DNA of 64,000 nt, from the NCBI RefSeq assembly GCF_024979295.1, contig NZ_JANLCJ010000002.1, positions 496,001 to 560,000 of the forward strand, read 5' to 3'. The stretch is from Herbiconiux daphne (GTDB lineage Bacteria > Actinomycetota > Actinomycetes > Actinomycetales > Microbacteriaceae). Under the pieces are notes generated by a model, which was not told the origin of the DNA, searched no databases, and saw nothing but the letters and a program-made list of their open reading frames with translations. This document shows positions 17,425 through 26,068 of this stretch, in pieces (positions within the stretch are counted from its first letter, which is position 1; every line of letters begins with the position of its first letter). Both the position numbers and the translations under genes were made by a program.

Positions 17425-18315
17425 ATGAACGGATGCCGCGTGTTCGACCCTGTCCTCCTCCGAACGTTCCTGGCCGTGGCCGAGACCCACAGCTTCACGA
17501 AGGCCGCGACCCAGCTCGGCCTCAGCCAGCCGACCGTGAGCCAGCAGGTGCGAAAACTCGAGACGGCAGCCAAGCGCATCCTGATCGCCCGTGACACGCG
17601 CATCGTGACGCTGACCGACAACGGCGACGCGATGGCGGGGTTCGCCCGCACGATCCTGGCCGCGCACGCCGCCGCATCGAGCTACTTCACCGGCTCGGCC
17701 ATGCGCGGCCGCCTGCGGTTCGGGGCCGCCGACGATCTGGCCATCACGCAGCTGCCGCGCATCCTGCGTCACTTCCGTCAGCTCTACCCCGAGATCAACC
17801 TCGAGCTCACGGTGAACCAGAGCCTGCCGCTCTACCGGCAGCTGAAGGCCGGGCGGCTCGACCTGATCTTCATCAAGCAGATCCCCGAGGCGAACGACGG
17901 CGCCATTCCCGAGCAGGGGCGGGTGGTGCGGCGCGACACCATGGTGTGGATCGCCGAGGAGAAGACGGTCATCGACCCCGGCGAGCCTGTTCCGCTGATC
18001 GTCTATCAGGCGCCGAGCATCAGCCGGCAGCTCGCGATCGAGGCTCTCGAGGCGGCGGGGCGAACCTGGCGCGTCACCTGCAACACGCGCGAGGTGAACG
18101 GGGTGCTCGCGGCGGTGCGTGCGGGCATCGGGGTGGCGGCTTTTCCGCACACGCTGATTCCCGACGACCTCGTGAAGGTGAGCAACAAGTTCAGCCTGCC
18201 GGCGCTCGGCGACGTCGACTTCACCCTGCTGTCGAACCCCGCCGCCCCCTCCGAACCCGTCGAGGCCCTCTCCTCAGCCATCCTGGGACGCGCCCTCTCC
18301 CGCACAGGCGCCTAA
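17425..18315 (+). CDS. LysR-family transcriptional regulator
   Basis: 296 residues from ATG 17425. N-terminal winged helix-turn-helix: VLLRTFLAVAETHSFTKAATQLGLSQPTVSQQVRKLE. The substrate-binding domain (about 85-295) is of the usual two-lobe type (RGRLRFGAADDLAITQLPRILRHFRQLYPEINLEL). It is divergent from the MFS exporter and probably regulates it in response to an exported compound. Starts at TTG 17413 or GTG 17440 are also possible; none has a strong ribosome binding site. Confidence 0.88.
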   Translation: MNGCRVFDPVLLRTFLAVAETHSFTKAATQLGLSQPTVSQQVRKLETAAKRILIARDTRIVTLTDNGDAMAGFARTILAAHAAASSYFTGSAMRGRLRFGAADDLAITQLPRILRHFRQLYPEINLELTVNQSLPLYRQLKAGRLDLIFIKQIPEANDGAIPEQGRVVRRDTMVWIAEEKTVIDPGEPVPLIVYQAPSISRQLAIEALEAAGRTWRVTCNTREVNGVLAAVRAGIGVAAFPHTLIPDDLVKVSNKFSLPALGDVDFTLLSNPAAPSEPVEALSSAILGRALSRTGA

Positions 18316-18370
18316 CCCCTCTCGCCCTCCCCCGCCGTCCCGCCCCTCCTCGGGCCCCTGCTCCCCCCTT

Positions 18371-18433
18371 CGCCGAGTTGCGCCAAAGTGCCCTTCCCTG
18401 CGCCAATTGTGGGCACTTTGGCGCAACTCGGCG
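18371..18433. terminator. Perfect 23-bp inverted repeat between LysR and mftF
   Basis: Left arm 18371-18393 (begins CGCCGAGTTGCGCC, ends AAAGTGCCC) and right arm 18411-18433 are perfectly complementary with a 17-base loop. It lies between convergent gene ends, so a bidirectional terminator is likely, though there is no T-tract. The core GCGCCAAAGTG resembles the arms of the palindromic elements at 11571 and 11657. Confidence 0.65.
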
Positions 18434-18450
18434 GAAGGGAACGGGAGGGA

Positions 18451-18480
18451 GCGTCAGGGAGCGTCAGGGAGCGTCAGGGG
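18451..18480. repeat. 10-bp x3 tandem repeat containing the mftF stop codon
   Basis: GCGTCAGGGA at 18451-18460 and 18461-18470, then GCGTCAGGGG at 18471-18480. The last unit holds the real mftF stop (TCA on this strand, 18474-18476). Confidence 0.85.
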
Positions 18481-19979
18481 CGGCGGCGGCGCAGGTCGGG
18501 GAGGAGGGCGCCCCAGGAGCGGCCGCGGAGGGCGCTGACCCAGACGCCCGCGCCGTAGGCGAGGTCGTCGAGGCGCCGCAAGAGCGCGAACCGCACCGGA
18601 TCGAGCCGCACGCGCGTGCGCCGGTGCTCGATGGCGACGTCGACCAGGTGCGCCACGAGCACGGCCCGCCGCAACCGGGCCGAGAAGAGGCATCCGATCG
18701 CGACCGCCGGCCACCAGTGCCGCAGCAGCAGGGCCATCGCCTGCACGAGCGAGGCGAGCAGTCCGCTCGCGGTCAGCCCGGCCGCGACCCGCACCGGATG
18801 CCCGCTCTTCGACAGCTTCGCCGCCAGGCGCCACACCGTCACGGCCGAGATGCCGAGCGCGACCGGCACCGACCACCGGCGCTGGGCGAGCAACGCAGCG
18901 ACGACGGCGGCGCTCCACGGCGCGAGCACGGCCGGCGCGATGTCGTGCGGATGCCGCTCGGCCAGCGGATGCGCGCCCGTTCCATAGAACGCCTTGCGCG
19001 CCATCCAGGTCACGAGCGCCGTGCGGTGCTCGTGCCACACCGTCGCCGCGGGTTCGTAGCGCACGCGCAACCCGGCGTCGGCGAGCCGCCACACGAGGTC
19101 GACGTCTTCGCCCACCCGCATGTCGGCGCTGAAGCCGTCGGCGAGCGCGTCGACCCGCCCGAGCAGAAAGGTGCTCGACACCCACGACACGCGCGCCCGC
19201 TGCCGCACGATCGCGGGATCTCCCCCGAGATCGAGCGACGACCGGGCGTCTTCGTAGCGGCCGATCCAGTTGAGGCCGCGGTCGCCCGGCAACCCGAGCA
19301 CCCGCGGTGCGACGAGCGCCACCCGCGCGTCGGCGAAATGCGGCAGCATCGCCGCCACGGCCTCCGGATGCGCCACCACGTCGGAGTCGACGAACGCGAC
19401 GAACGGCGTGGTCACCAGCTGCAGTCCGGCGTTGCGCGCCCCGGCCGGGCCCACGTTCTCGGCGAGTTCGACGAGTCGCGCCCCGTGCGCCCGGGCGACC
19501 GCCCGCATGGCCTCGACGTCGACGGATGCGTCGTCGACCACGATCACCCGTGCGCCCACCGTGTGCGGCGCAGCCCCACCCGCGTCTCCGCTGCCGAGTG
19601 GGTCCGCGGAGTCAGCCGATCCGGACGGGCCGCTCACCACCAGCGCGTGCAGGAGCCGGTCGAGCTGCGCCGGGCGGTCCCGCACCGGAATGACATACGT
19701 GACCTGCGTCGGGTCGCCCGACGGGAGCGATCCCACGACCGGGTCGGCGATACCCGTCTCGAGCAGCCGATCGGCGAGCACCGCCGTGGCCCGATCGCGC
19801 ACGGTCAGTTCGCGCCCGTCGAAGAGGCCGGACGCGGCCGAGGTCAAGTACAGCACCCGCGTCGGTGCACCCCCGATGAGCGCCCGCCCGCCGTCCTTCA
19901 CCCGAACCCGCCGCCCCAGCCGCACGACCGTGCCCACCGGCAGCGGCAACACCTCCGCCGGCGGTCCACCGCCGCTCAT
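18474..19979 (-). CDS. mftF: Mycofactocin glycosyltransferase MftF
   Basis: 501 residues, family 2 glycosyltransferase with a nucleotide-sugar domain at about 90-330 (VTYVIPVRDRPAQLDRLL, VIVVDDASVD, FVAFVDSDVVAHPEAV, GEDVDLVWRLADAGLRVRYEP). The N-terminal part (about 10-80) is the MftF-specific region before the GT2 fold. The C-terminal 130 residues are hydrophobic and basic, indicating membrane association. In characterised systems MftF adds glucose units to the mycofactocin precursor. The ATG overlaps the mftE stop by 4 bp (ATGA). Confidence 0.92.
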   Translation of the reverse strand: MSGGGPPAEVLPLPVGTVVRLGRRVRVKDGGRALIGGAPTRVLYLTSAASGLFDGRELTVRDRATAVLADRLLETGIADPVVGSLPSGDPTQVTYVIPVRDRPAQLDRLLHALVVSGPSGSADSADPLGSGDAGGAAPHTVGARVIVVDDASVDVEAMRAVARAHGARLVELAENVGPAGARNAGLQLVTTPFVAFVDSDVVAHPEAVAAMLPHFADARVALVAPRVLGLPGDRGLNWIGRYEDARSSLDLGGDPAIVRQRARVSWVSSTFLLGRVDALADGFSADMRVGEDVDLVWRLADAGLRVRYEPAATVWHEHRTALVTWMARKAFYGTGAHPLAERHPHDIAPAVLAPWSAAVVAALLAQRRWSVPVALGISAVTVWRLAAKLSKSGHPVRVAAGLTASGLLASLVQAMALLLRHWWPAVAIGCLFSARLRRAVLVAHLVDVAIEHRRTRVRLDPVRFALLRRLDDLAYGAGVWVSALRGRSWGALLPDLRRRRP

Positions 19980-20809
19980 GGCGCTGCCTCCCCGCTCGGT
20001 TCCACGCAGTCACTGGATGCGCGCGAGACGGAGACGCCCAGCATGCCGTTCGCGTCGGGCACGCCGGCGGCGACCCGCGCCGTGGCGTCGGCGATCATGC
20101 CGGCGAGCAAGGCCTCCCCTTCGGCGGCGGTGGCGCCCGTCGGATCGCCGAGGATGCCCGACGGCGACACCGATTCGACACCGGATTCCGCCAGTCGAGC
20201 GAACAGCTCCGGCAGCGGCGTCGTGCTGCCCGCCGGCGGCAGCGGCAGAGCGACCGCGTGCGGCATGAGATGCAGCATGAGCGAGGTCTCCACCCGGCCC
20301 GCGTGCGCATCGACCACACCCTCGAAGCCCGAGTTCCGGGGCACCGTGCACGGCACCCACGCCACCCGGTGGCCCTCGGCCACCAGCTGGGGAACAGCGG
20401 ATGCGAGGGTCGTGACATTGCCGCCGTGACCGTTCACGAGCACCACGCGCCCGGCCCAGGTCGAGAGCGATCGCACGAGCTCGATCAGTACGAACCGCAA
20501 CGCCTCGTGACCGATCGAGACGGTGCCGGCGAACGACTGATGCTCGCCGCTGGCCCCGAAGGCGAGAGCCGGGGCGACCACCGCTCCACGGCCCAGACGC
20601 TCGGCGACCCCGGCGACGACCGCCGAGGCGATCACGGTGTCGGTGTCGAACGGCAGATGCGGGCCGTGCTGCTCCGTCGAGCCGATGGGCACCAGCACCA
20701 CCGCGTCGGCGGGCACGCGTGGCCACGACGCGGCGGACAGGTCGATCGCACCCGCTGCCTCCGGGCCGGCCGACCCGGCAGAACCCCGCCGGCGCTCCCC
20801 ACTCACCAT
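19976..20809 (-). CDS. mftE: Mycofactocin precursor peptide peptidase MftE (creatininase family)
   Basis: 277 residues. Creatininase-type metal site: PIGSTEQHGPHLPFDTDT and VLVNGHGGNVTTLASAVPQL. MftE cuts the modified MftA to release the C-terminal Val-Tyr-derived product after MftC has acted. The ATG at 20809 was chosen because GAAGGAGG precedes it; in-frame starts upstream to 20902 lack a site. Its end overlaps mftF (ATGA), and it follows mftD by 132 bp. Confidence 0.92.
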   Translation of the reverse strand: MVSGERRRGSAGSAGPEAAGAIDLSAASWPRVPADAVVLVPIGSTEQHGPHLPFDTDTVIASAVVAGVAERLGRGAVVAPALAFGASGEHQSFAGTVSIGHEALRFVLIELVRSLSTWAGRVVLVNGHGGNVTTLASAVPQLVAEGHRVAWVPCTVPRNSGFEGVVDAHAGRVETSLMLHLMPHAVALPLPPAGSTTPLPELFARLAESGVESVSPSGILGDPTGATAAEGEALLAGMIADATARVAAGVPDANGMLGVSVSRASSDCVEPSGEAAP

Positions 20810-20941
20810 GCCCTCGAGGCCTCCTTCGGCGTCGCGTCGATGGTCCACGGTACCGTCCGCCCTCGGCCATCGCCCGACGCCCGACCAGCCCGACCAGCCC
20901 AAACAGCCCGAGCAGCCCGCCCGGCCCGTCGCGACCGCGCG

Positions 20942-22300
20942 TCAGCCGTCGGACTCGGCCTTCGCCAAGGGCTTGGCCGTGCGCGTTCGCGGGCCCGTCT
21001 TCGACGTGGTCTTGGCCGGAGGCGCCGTCGACGCCCCGGAATCGACGACCGCGCCCGACGCGCCCCCGCCCGCACCACCGGCATCCGCACCGCCGCCCGC
21101 GCCACCCGGCCCGCCCGAAGCCCCCGCCCCGTCCCCGCCGAGCGTCACCTCGAACCCCGCCGGAATCACCAGATCGCCCACCCCCAGCTCATGCACCGAT
21201 GCGTGCCCGGTGCCGAGCACCGCCGAGTCGAGCCCACCGCGCAGGATGTCGAGCACGTTCTCGACCCCCGCCTGCCCGTTCGCCGCGAGTCCCCACAAGT
21301 AGGCCCGCCCGATCATCACGGCCCGCGCCCCGAGCGCCACCGCCTTCGCCACGTCGCCACCGCGCCGCACCCCGCCGTCGAGCACCACCTCGATCTGGTC
21401 GCCCACGGCCGCCACCACCGACGGCAGCGCGCGGATCGTGGCCGGCGTCGTGTCGAGGTTGTTGCCGCCGTGGTTCGACACCGAGATCGCCGTCACACCG
21501 GCGTCCACCGCGCGCCGCGCGTCGTCGACCCGGGTGACACCCTTCAGCATGAACGGCCCGCCCCACTCCTCGCGCAGCCACGCCACGTCGTCCCAGGTGG
21601 GCGGCGGCGTCTGCATCCACTCGTAGTAGGCGCCGAAGAAGGTCGGCGCGTCGCCACCGGGCGGCTGCAGGTTCGGCGCCGTGAGGTCGGGCAGCTCCCG
21701 CCGCTTGAGGTAGGCGAGCAGCCATTGCGGATGCGGCAGCACGTTGGGCGCGAACGTCACCATCGTCTTGAGGTCGAGCTTCTCGGGAATCGACGGGCTG
21801 CCCCAGTCGCGCCCGTTCGAGAACGACCAGTCGAGCGTGGCGATCAGTCCCTTCGCCCCAGCCTTGCGCGCCCGGTCCATGCGCTGGATCATCGCGTCGC
21901 GCGTTCCCGTCCAATACATCTGGAACAGCGTGTCGGGGTTCGCCGCCACGACCTCCTCGACCGGCTTCGACGCGAACGACGACAGCCCCATGCTGATGCC
22001 CCGATTGGCCGCGGCCCGTGCCACCGCCACCTCACCGTCGGGGTGCACCGCCTGCACACCGGTGGGCGAGATCATCACCGGGAACGACAGCGGCAACCCC
22101 ATCACCGTCGTCGAGAGCTCGCGGTTGGGCTTGTGCCCGGCCACGTGCGGCGCGAATCCCAGCTGCGAGAACGCCCCGATGTTGTCCTCGATCGTGAGCC
22201 CGCGCTCCGACCCGGCGACCAGTGCGCCGTAGACCGAGCTGGGCAGCCTCTTCTTCGCCCGGCGCTGCGCCTCGGCGACCGTCTCGAACCAGGGATTCAT
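20942..22300 (-). CDS. mftD: Pre-mycofactocin synthase MftD (FMN alpha-hydroxy-acid dehydrogenase family)
   Basis: 452 residues. FMN-binding TIM barrel related to lactate/glycolate oxidases: FPVMISPTGVQAVHPDGE, LFQMYWTGTRD, ISVSNHGGNNLDTTPATI (catalytic His in the SNHGG motif), VLDGGVRRGGDVAKAVALGARAVMIGR. MftD oxidatively deaminates the dipeptide-derived intermediate to give the redox-active alpha-keto amide. The enzyme core ends at about residue 390. The remaining 60 residues are a Gly/Ala-rich stretch ending in basic residues, which is longer than usual. It lies 69 bp downstream of an SDR gene in the same direction. Confidence 0.93.
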   Translation of the reverse strand: MNPWFETVAEAQRRAKKRLPSSVYGALVAGSERGLTIEDNIGAFSQLGFAPHVAGHKPNRELSTTVMGLPLSFPVMISPTGVQAVHPDGEVAVARAAANRGISMGLSSFASKPVEEVVAANPDTLFQMYWTGTRDAMIQRMDRARKAGAKGLIATLDWSFSNGRDWGSPSIPEKLDLKTMVTFAPNVLPHPQWLLAYLKRRELPDLTAPNLQPPGGDAPTFFGAYYEWMQTPPPTWDDVAWLREEWGGPFMLKGVTRVDDARRAVDAGVTAISVSNHGGNNLDTTPATIRALPSVVAAVGDQIEVVLDGGVRRGGDVAKAVALGARAVMIGRAYLWGLAANGQAGVENVLDILRGGLDSAVLGTGHASVHELGVGDLVIPAGFEVTLGGDGAGASGGPGGAGGGADAGGAGGGASGAVVDSGASTAPPAKTTSKTGPRTRTAKPLAKAESDG

Positions 22301-22369
22301 GATTGCCCTCTCTCATCGTTCGTGGCCGCCGAGCAGGCGACCGGATGCCGCCGGCAGGGCGGCATCGCA

Positions 22370-23185
22370 TCAGAAGTACTGCGCACCCGCGTCGACACTC
22401 AGGTGCTCGGCCGTGATGAACTTCGCGTCGTCCGACGCCAGGAACGCCACCGCGTCGGCGATGTCCTCCGCATCGACCGACCACACCGGCAGGAACGGCG
22501 TTCCCATCACCGCGAGCGGCGGGTTGCTCTCGTTGGTGTGGGTGATGGCGGCGATCATGTCGCCCGACCCCATCGGCGTGTTGACGGCGCCCGGGTGCAC
22601 GCTGTTCACCCGGATGCGGTGCTTGCCGAGCTCGGCCGCGAAGGCGCGCGTCATGCCGGTCACGGCGTGCTTCGACGCGGTGTAGTGCACCATGAACGGC
22701 TGCATCTTCTTGCCCGCGTAGGAACTCGTGAGGATGATCGAGCCGCCGCCGCGCTCGACGAGGTGCGGTGCGCCCACCATGACCGTGTTCCAGACCCCGG
22801 TCACGTTGATGTCCATCGTGGTCTGGAACATCTCGGGCGTCGTCTCGTTCCAGATCGCCGGGATGCAGATGCCGGCGTTCGCCACCACGATGTCGAGCCC
22901 GCCGAAGTCGGCGACGGCCCGGTCGACGAACGCCCGCATGGCAGGCAGGTCGCGCACGTCTCCCTGCTCGAACGCGATGCGCCGGTCGAGGGCCTCGACC
23001 TGCTTCACGGTCTCGTCGAGGTCGGCGATCGACGACGAGTCGTAGGGCACGAGCGGGATGTCGCCCGCCAGATCGATCGCGATGATGTCGGCGCCCTCGC
23101 TCGCGAGCTTCACGGCGTGAGCACGCCCCTGCCCGCGCGCGGCACCCGTGATGAACGCGACCTTGCCGGTCAGTCTTCCCGCCAT
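22370..23185 (-). CDS. Mycofactocin-coupled SDR family oxidoreductase (copy 1, next to mftD)
   Basis: 271 residues. Rossmann NAD site TGAARGQGRAHAV and catalytic Tyr/Lys in HYTASKHAV. Like the other four SDRs here it carries the extra segment before the second strand (DLDETVKQVEALDRRIAFEQGDVRD) typical of the mycofactocin-coupled group, in which NAD is held permanently and an external acceptor is needed. Its catalytic motif YTASK is shared with the copy at 25219, while the other three read YV(S/A)AK. A good AAGGAG site precedes the ATG. The 121 bp upstream could hold a separate promoter for this gene plus mftDEF. Confidence 0.9.
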   Translation of the reverse strand: MAGRLTGKVAFITGAARGQGRAHAVKLASEGADIIAIDLAGDIPLVPYDSSSIADLDETVKQVEALDRRIAFEQGDVRDLPAMRAFVDRAVADFGGLDIVVANAGICIPAIWNETTPEMFQTTMDINVTGVWNTVMVGAPHLVERGGGSIILTSSYAGKKMQPFMVHYTASKHAVTGMTRAFAAELGKHRIRVNSVHPGAVNTPMGSGDMIAAITHTNESNPPLAVMGTPFLPVWSVDAEDIADAVAFLASDDAKFITAEHLSVDAGAQYF

Positions 23186-23306
23186 GTTTCAACTCCTTCG
23201 TCGACATGCAGCTTCTCGGTCCCCACCATATGACACCCGGTGCCACAATGCCAGGCTCCCCGCAGACCGCGCAGCGCACACGCCCCGCTGACCGCACCCA
23301 CCCCAC

Positions 23307-24227
23307 TCACTGCCGGAACACCTCGCCGAGCGCCGGCGCGATGTCGTGGAACGACCGGATGGCCCGGAAGGCGCCCCGCCCGATGCGCGCCAGTTCCCGC
23401 CCGAGCTCGACGTCTTTCTCGCCGCTCGTGTCGAGCAGCACGTCGAGTCGGGGCAGCCGCCCGGCGAACGGGCGCGGGTCGGGCCCGGCGTTGTGCACGC
23501 AGTCCGACAGCAGGATGACGCGGGCGTTGCGCTCGGGAACGCCCGCGAGCTGGGTGGCCGCCAGCTGCAGCGGGAAGGCGATGTTCGTGAGCCCCTTGGC
23601 CGGGATGCGCAGCATGTCGTCGAGCAGTTCCATGGCCCGCACCGGGTCACCGAGTCGCGAGAGCACCGCGGCATCCGACCAGAACGCGATCACCGCCAGC
23701 CGGTCGTGCGACAACTCCGCCGCGAGCGCTCCGACGGTGGCCGCGGCCGTGCGCACCCGTTCGCCCTTCATCGACCCCGACACGTCGACCGCCAGCACCA
23801 CCGACCGACGCGCCCGCACCCGCTCGCGCACGATGATGTCCTCATCGTCGGGCACGGGCCGCTCGGCGAGCATCTCGAGCGTCAGGTCGAGATCGATGTC
23901 GTCGCTCCCGCCGCGGTAGGGCACGCTCGCGAAATGGCCCGATCCCCGGTCGCGGGCGGTGTCGGCCTTGGGCTTCGGCACCGACAGCCGGGCCGCGATC
24001 TGCGCCGCGCGTGCACGCACGACCGGTTCGACGAGGGCCTCGTCGTCGCCGACGAGCGTCACGGTGCCCTCGTCGTCGGTGAAACCCGCGCCCGACGCAC
24101 TCGGCCGCTTCTTCGCTCCCGCCGACCCTCCTCGTCCGGGCTGCGGTCGCAGCACGAGCCCGGCACCGCTTCCCGCCACCTCGAACGCCGTCGGATCATC
24201 GACCAGCTGCTTCGGCTTGCGCCGCAA
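23307..24227 (-). CDS. VWA-domain protein (CoxE-like), partner of MoxR
   Basis: 306 residues. C-terminal von Willebrand A domain (about 135-300) with an intact metal site: SVVLAVDVSGSMKGERV (DxSxS), a later Thr in GLTNIAFPLQLA, and VILLSDCVHNAG. The N-terminal 130 residues are charged and poorly conserved. MoxR/VWA pairs act as ATP-driven chaperones that insert cofactors or activate redox enzymes. The only possible start is TTG 24227, 66 bases after the moxR stop and in the same frame; no ATG or GTG exists between. The alternative is read-through of the moxR UGA or a frameshift from the ATGA at 24294-24297. Confidence 0.75.
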   Translation of the reverse strand: MRRKPKQLVDDPTAFEVAGSGAGLVLRPQPGRGGSAGAKKRPSASGAGFTDDEGTVTLVGDDEALVEPVVRARAAQIAARLSVPKPKADTARDRGSGHFASVPYRGGSDDIDLDLTLEMLAERPVPDDEDIIVRERVRARRSVVLAVDVSGSMKGERVRTAAATVGALAAELSHDRLAVIAFWSDAAVLSRLGDPVRAMELLDDMLRIPAKGLTNIAFPLQLAATQLAGVPERNARVILLSDCVHNAGPDPRPFAGRLPRLDVLLDTSGEKDVELGRELARIGRGAFRAIRSFHDIAPALGEVFRQ

Positions 24228-24293
24228 CGGCGTGGCCCCGCGCGGAGCATCCGTCGACCGTCGCGAGACGGGACTGTCGGCCTCGACGGCTCT

Positions 24294-25211
24294 TCATCCG
24301 GGCTCCGCCCGGGCGGGTTCCAGAATGAAGTGGTCCTCCCAGATCTCGCGCAGCACGCGTTCGGGCGACGTCTCGGCCGCTTCGTCGACGTGGATGCGCC
24401 CTGACAGCGACACGAGCATCGCATCGAACAGGGTGGCCTGGTAGTCGGTGTCGGAGGGCTCGACGAGATCGCGCAGTTCGAACAACTCGTGGGCGACGAG
24501 CGCGCAGTCGATCGCGCCGCGCACGCTCGACCCCTGGCGCACGTCCGGATGCTCACGGGTGGCACGCGTCACCGCCACGGCATCGGGGATGATGCGGTCG
24601 GCGAGCGGCCCGATCAGTCCGGTGCGCAGCGCCACGATCCCCCGCTCCGACTCCGCGTCTTGATAGCCGATCACGATGCGGTTGAGCCGGTCGCTGACGC
24701 TGGTCGACAGCCGGGTCGTTCCGACGTTGTCGAAGGGGTTCATCGACGCGATCACCCGGAACGTCGGCTGCGCCTCGACGAGCCCCACCCGCGGCACCTC
24801 CACGGCCCGGTCGGCCATCGCGGTGAGCAGCGTGTTGAGCGTGTCCTCCGGCGCCCGGTTGAACTCCTCGATGTAGAGGAAGCCGCCCTCCCGCATCGCC
24901 TCGACCAGCGGACCGGCGACGAAGTTGTCGGCGCTGTAGTCCTCGCGCAGCACCCGGGCGGGGTTGTGGTGGCCCACGAGCTTGGCCGGCGAGAGGTCGG
25001 CGTTGCCCTCGACGAAGAACAGCGGGATGCCCCATTCCTCCGTGATCGCCTTGAGCATGGTCGTCTTGCTCGTGCCCGGCGGCCCCTCGAGCACGAGGTC
25101 GCGGCCGGCGGCCACGGCCGCGAGCGCGAGTTCCAGCTCGCGCTCACGGCCCACCAGGTGCGCGGCGATGCGGCGCCGGGTCTCCTTCACATCGGTCTCG
25201 CCCACGGGCAT
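24294..25211 (-). CDS. MoxR-family AAA+ ATPase
   Basis: 305 residues. Walker A GPPGTSKTTML, Walker B with FLYIEEFNRAPEDTLN, sensor 1 VIASMNPFDNVGTTRLS and arginine region VSDRLNRIVIGY. This is a MoxR-type ATPase that works with a VWA protein encoded directly downstream. It lies between SDR genes of the mycofactocin locus, 7 bp after the SDR at 25219, so it is almost certainly co-transcribed. I infer it activates one or more of the mycofactocin-dependent enzymes. Confidence 0.88.
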   Translation of the reverse strand: MPVGETDVKETRRRIAAHLVGRERELELALAAVAAGRDLVLEGPPGTSKTTMLKAITEEWGIPLFFVEGNADLSPAKLVGHHNPARVLREDYSADNFVAGPLVEAMREGGFLYIEEFNRAPEDTLNTLLTAMADRAVEVPRVGLVEAQPTFRVIASMNPFDNVGTTRLSTSVSDRLNRIVIGYQDAESERGIVALRTGLIGPLADRIIPDAVAVTRATREHPDVRQGSSVRGAIDCALVAHELFELRDLVEPSDTDYQATLFDAMLVSLSGRIHVDEAAETSPERVLREIWEDHFILEPARAEPG

Positions 25212-25218
25212 CCTCTCG

Positions 25219-26058
25219 TCACTTGATCGTGTAGCCGGCGTCGATCTTGAGCTCCGTGCCGGTCACGTAGCGGGCCTCGTCGGAGGCCAGGTAGAGCACC
25301 GCGTTCGAGATGTCGATCGGTTCCACCCACGGGATGGGCAGCGCGTTCGTGGTCGCGAAGATCTCGGCCGCGGCATCCTGAGTCGGATGCTCGACGTCGG
25401 GCATGAACAGCCGGAACGTCGCCTCGTTGAGGATCATGTCGGTCGCGACCCCGGTGGGATGCACCGTGTTGACCCGGATGCGGTGCGGCGCGAGTTCGAG
25501 CGCGAGCGTGCGCATGATGCCCACCACCGCGTGCTTCGACGCCGTGTAGGCGACGACGTTCGGGGTGCCCTTGAGGCCCGCGGTCGAGGAGGTGAGGATG
25601 ATCGACCCGCCGGTGCCCTGCTCGATCAGGTGCGGGATGACCGCCTTGGCCGTGTGCCAGACGCCCTTGGCGTTGATGTCGTTCACCATGTCCCACTCGG
25701 CGTCGGTCACCAGCTGCGACTCGTCGCCGAACGCGAAGACCCCCGCGTTGGCCGACACGATGTCGACGTGCCCGAGCTCGGCCACGCCCTCGTCCAGCGC
25801 CGCCTTCAGCGCGTCGAAGTCGCGCACGTCGGCCGTGCGGGCGACGATGCGCCGGTCGAGCGCCTCGACCTGGCGCACGGTCTCGTCGAAGTCCTCCTGG
25901 GTCGCCCCGGCATAGAACCGCTCCATGCCGGGGATCGATTCCGCGATGTCGACCGCGATGATGTCGGCGCCCTCCTGGGCGAGCCGCAGGGCGTGCGATC
26001 GCCCCTGCCCGCGGGCCGCACCCGTGATGAAGGCGACTTTTCCGTCTACGCGTCCCAT
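25219..26058 (-). CDS. Mycofactocin-coupled SDR family oxidoreductase (copy 2)
   Basis: 279 residues. TGAARGQGRSHALRLAQEGADIIAVD at the NAD site, insert DFDETVRQVEALDRRIVARTADVRD, and catalytic AYTASKHAV. The C-terminal half contains NEATFRLFMPDVEHPTQ, a lid region shared with copies 3 and 4 and so likely part of the substrate pocket. It ends 7 bp from moxR and starts 10 bp after copy 3, indicating tight operon packing. The substrate is probably an alcohol, but the sequence does not say which. Confidence 0.9.
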   Translation of the reverse strand: MGRVDGKVAFITGAARGQGRSHALRLAQEGADIIAVDIAESIPGMERFYAGATQEDFDETVRQVEALDRRIVARTADVRDFDALKAALDEGVAELGHVDIVSANAGVFAFGDESQLVTDAEWDMVNDINAKGVWHTAKAVIPHLIEQGTGGSIILTSSTAGLKGTPNVVAYTASKHAVVGIMRTLALELAPHRIRVNTVHPTGVATDMILNEATFRLFMPDVEHPTQDAAAEIFATTNALPIPWVEPIDISNAVLYLASDEARYVTGTELKIDAGYTIK

Positions 26059-26068
26059 GCCGGCCGCC

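Noticed and set aside
20258..23233. Very long open frame (over 900 codons) on the + strand across mftE, mftD and an SDR
   Set aside because: Antisense shadow produced by high GC. The minus-strand genes have intact catalytic motifs, ribosome binding sites and operon overlaps; the + strand translation is Arg/His-rich without any domain.
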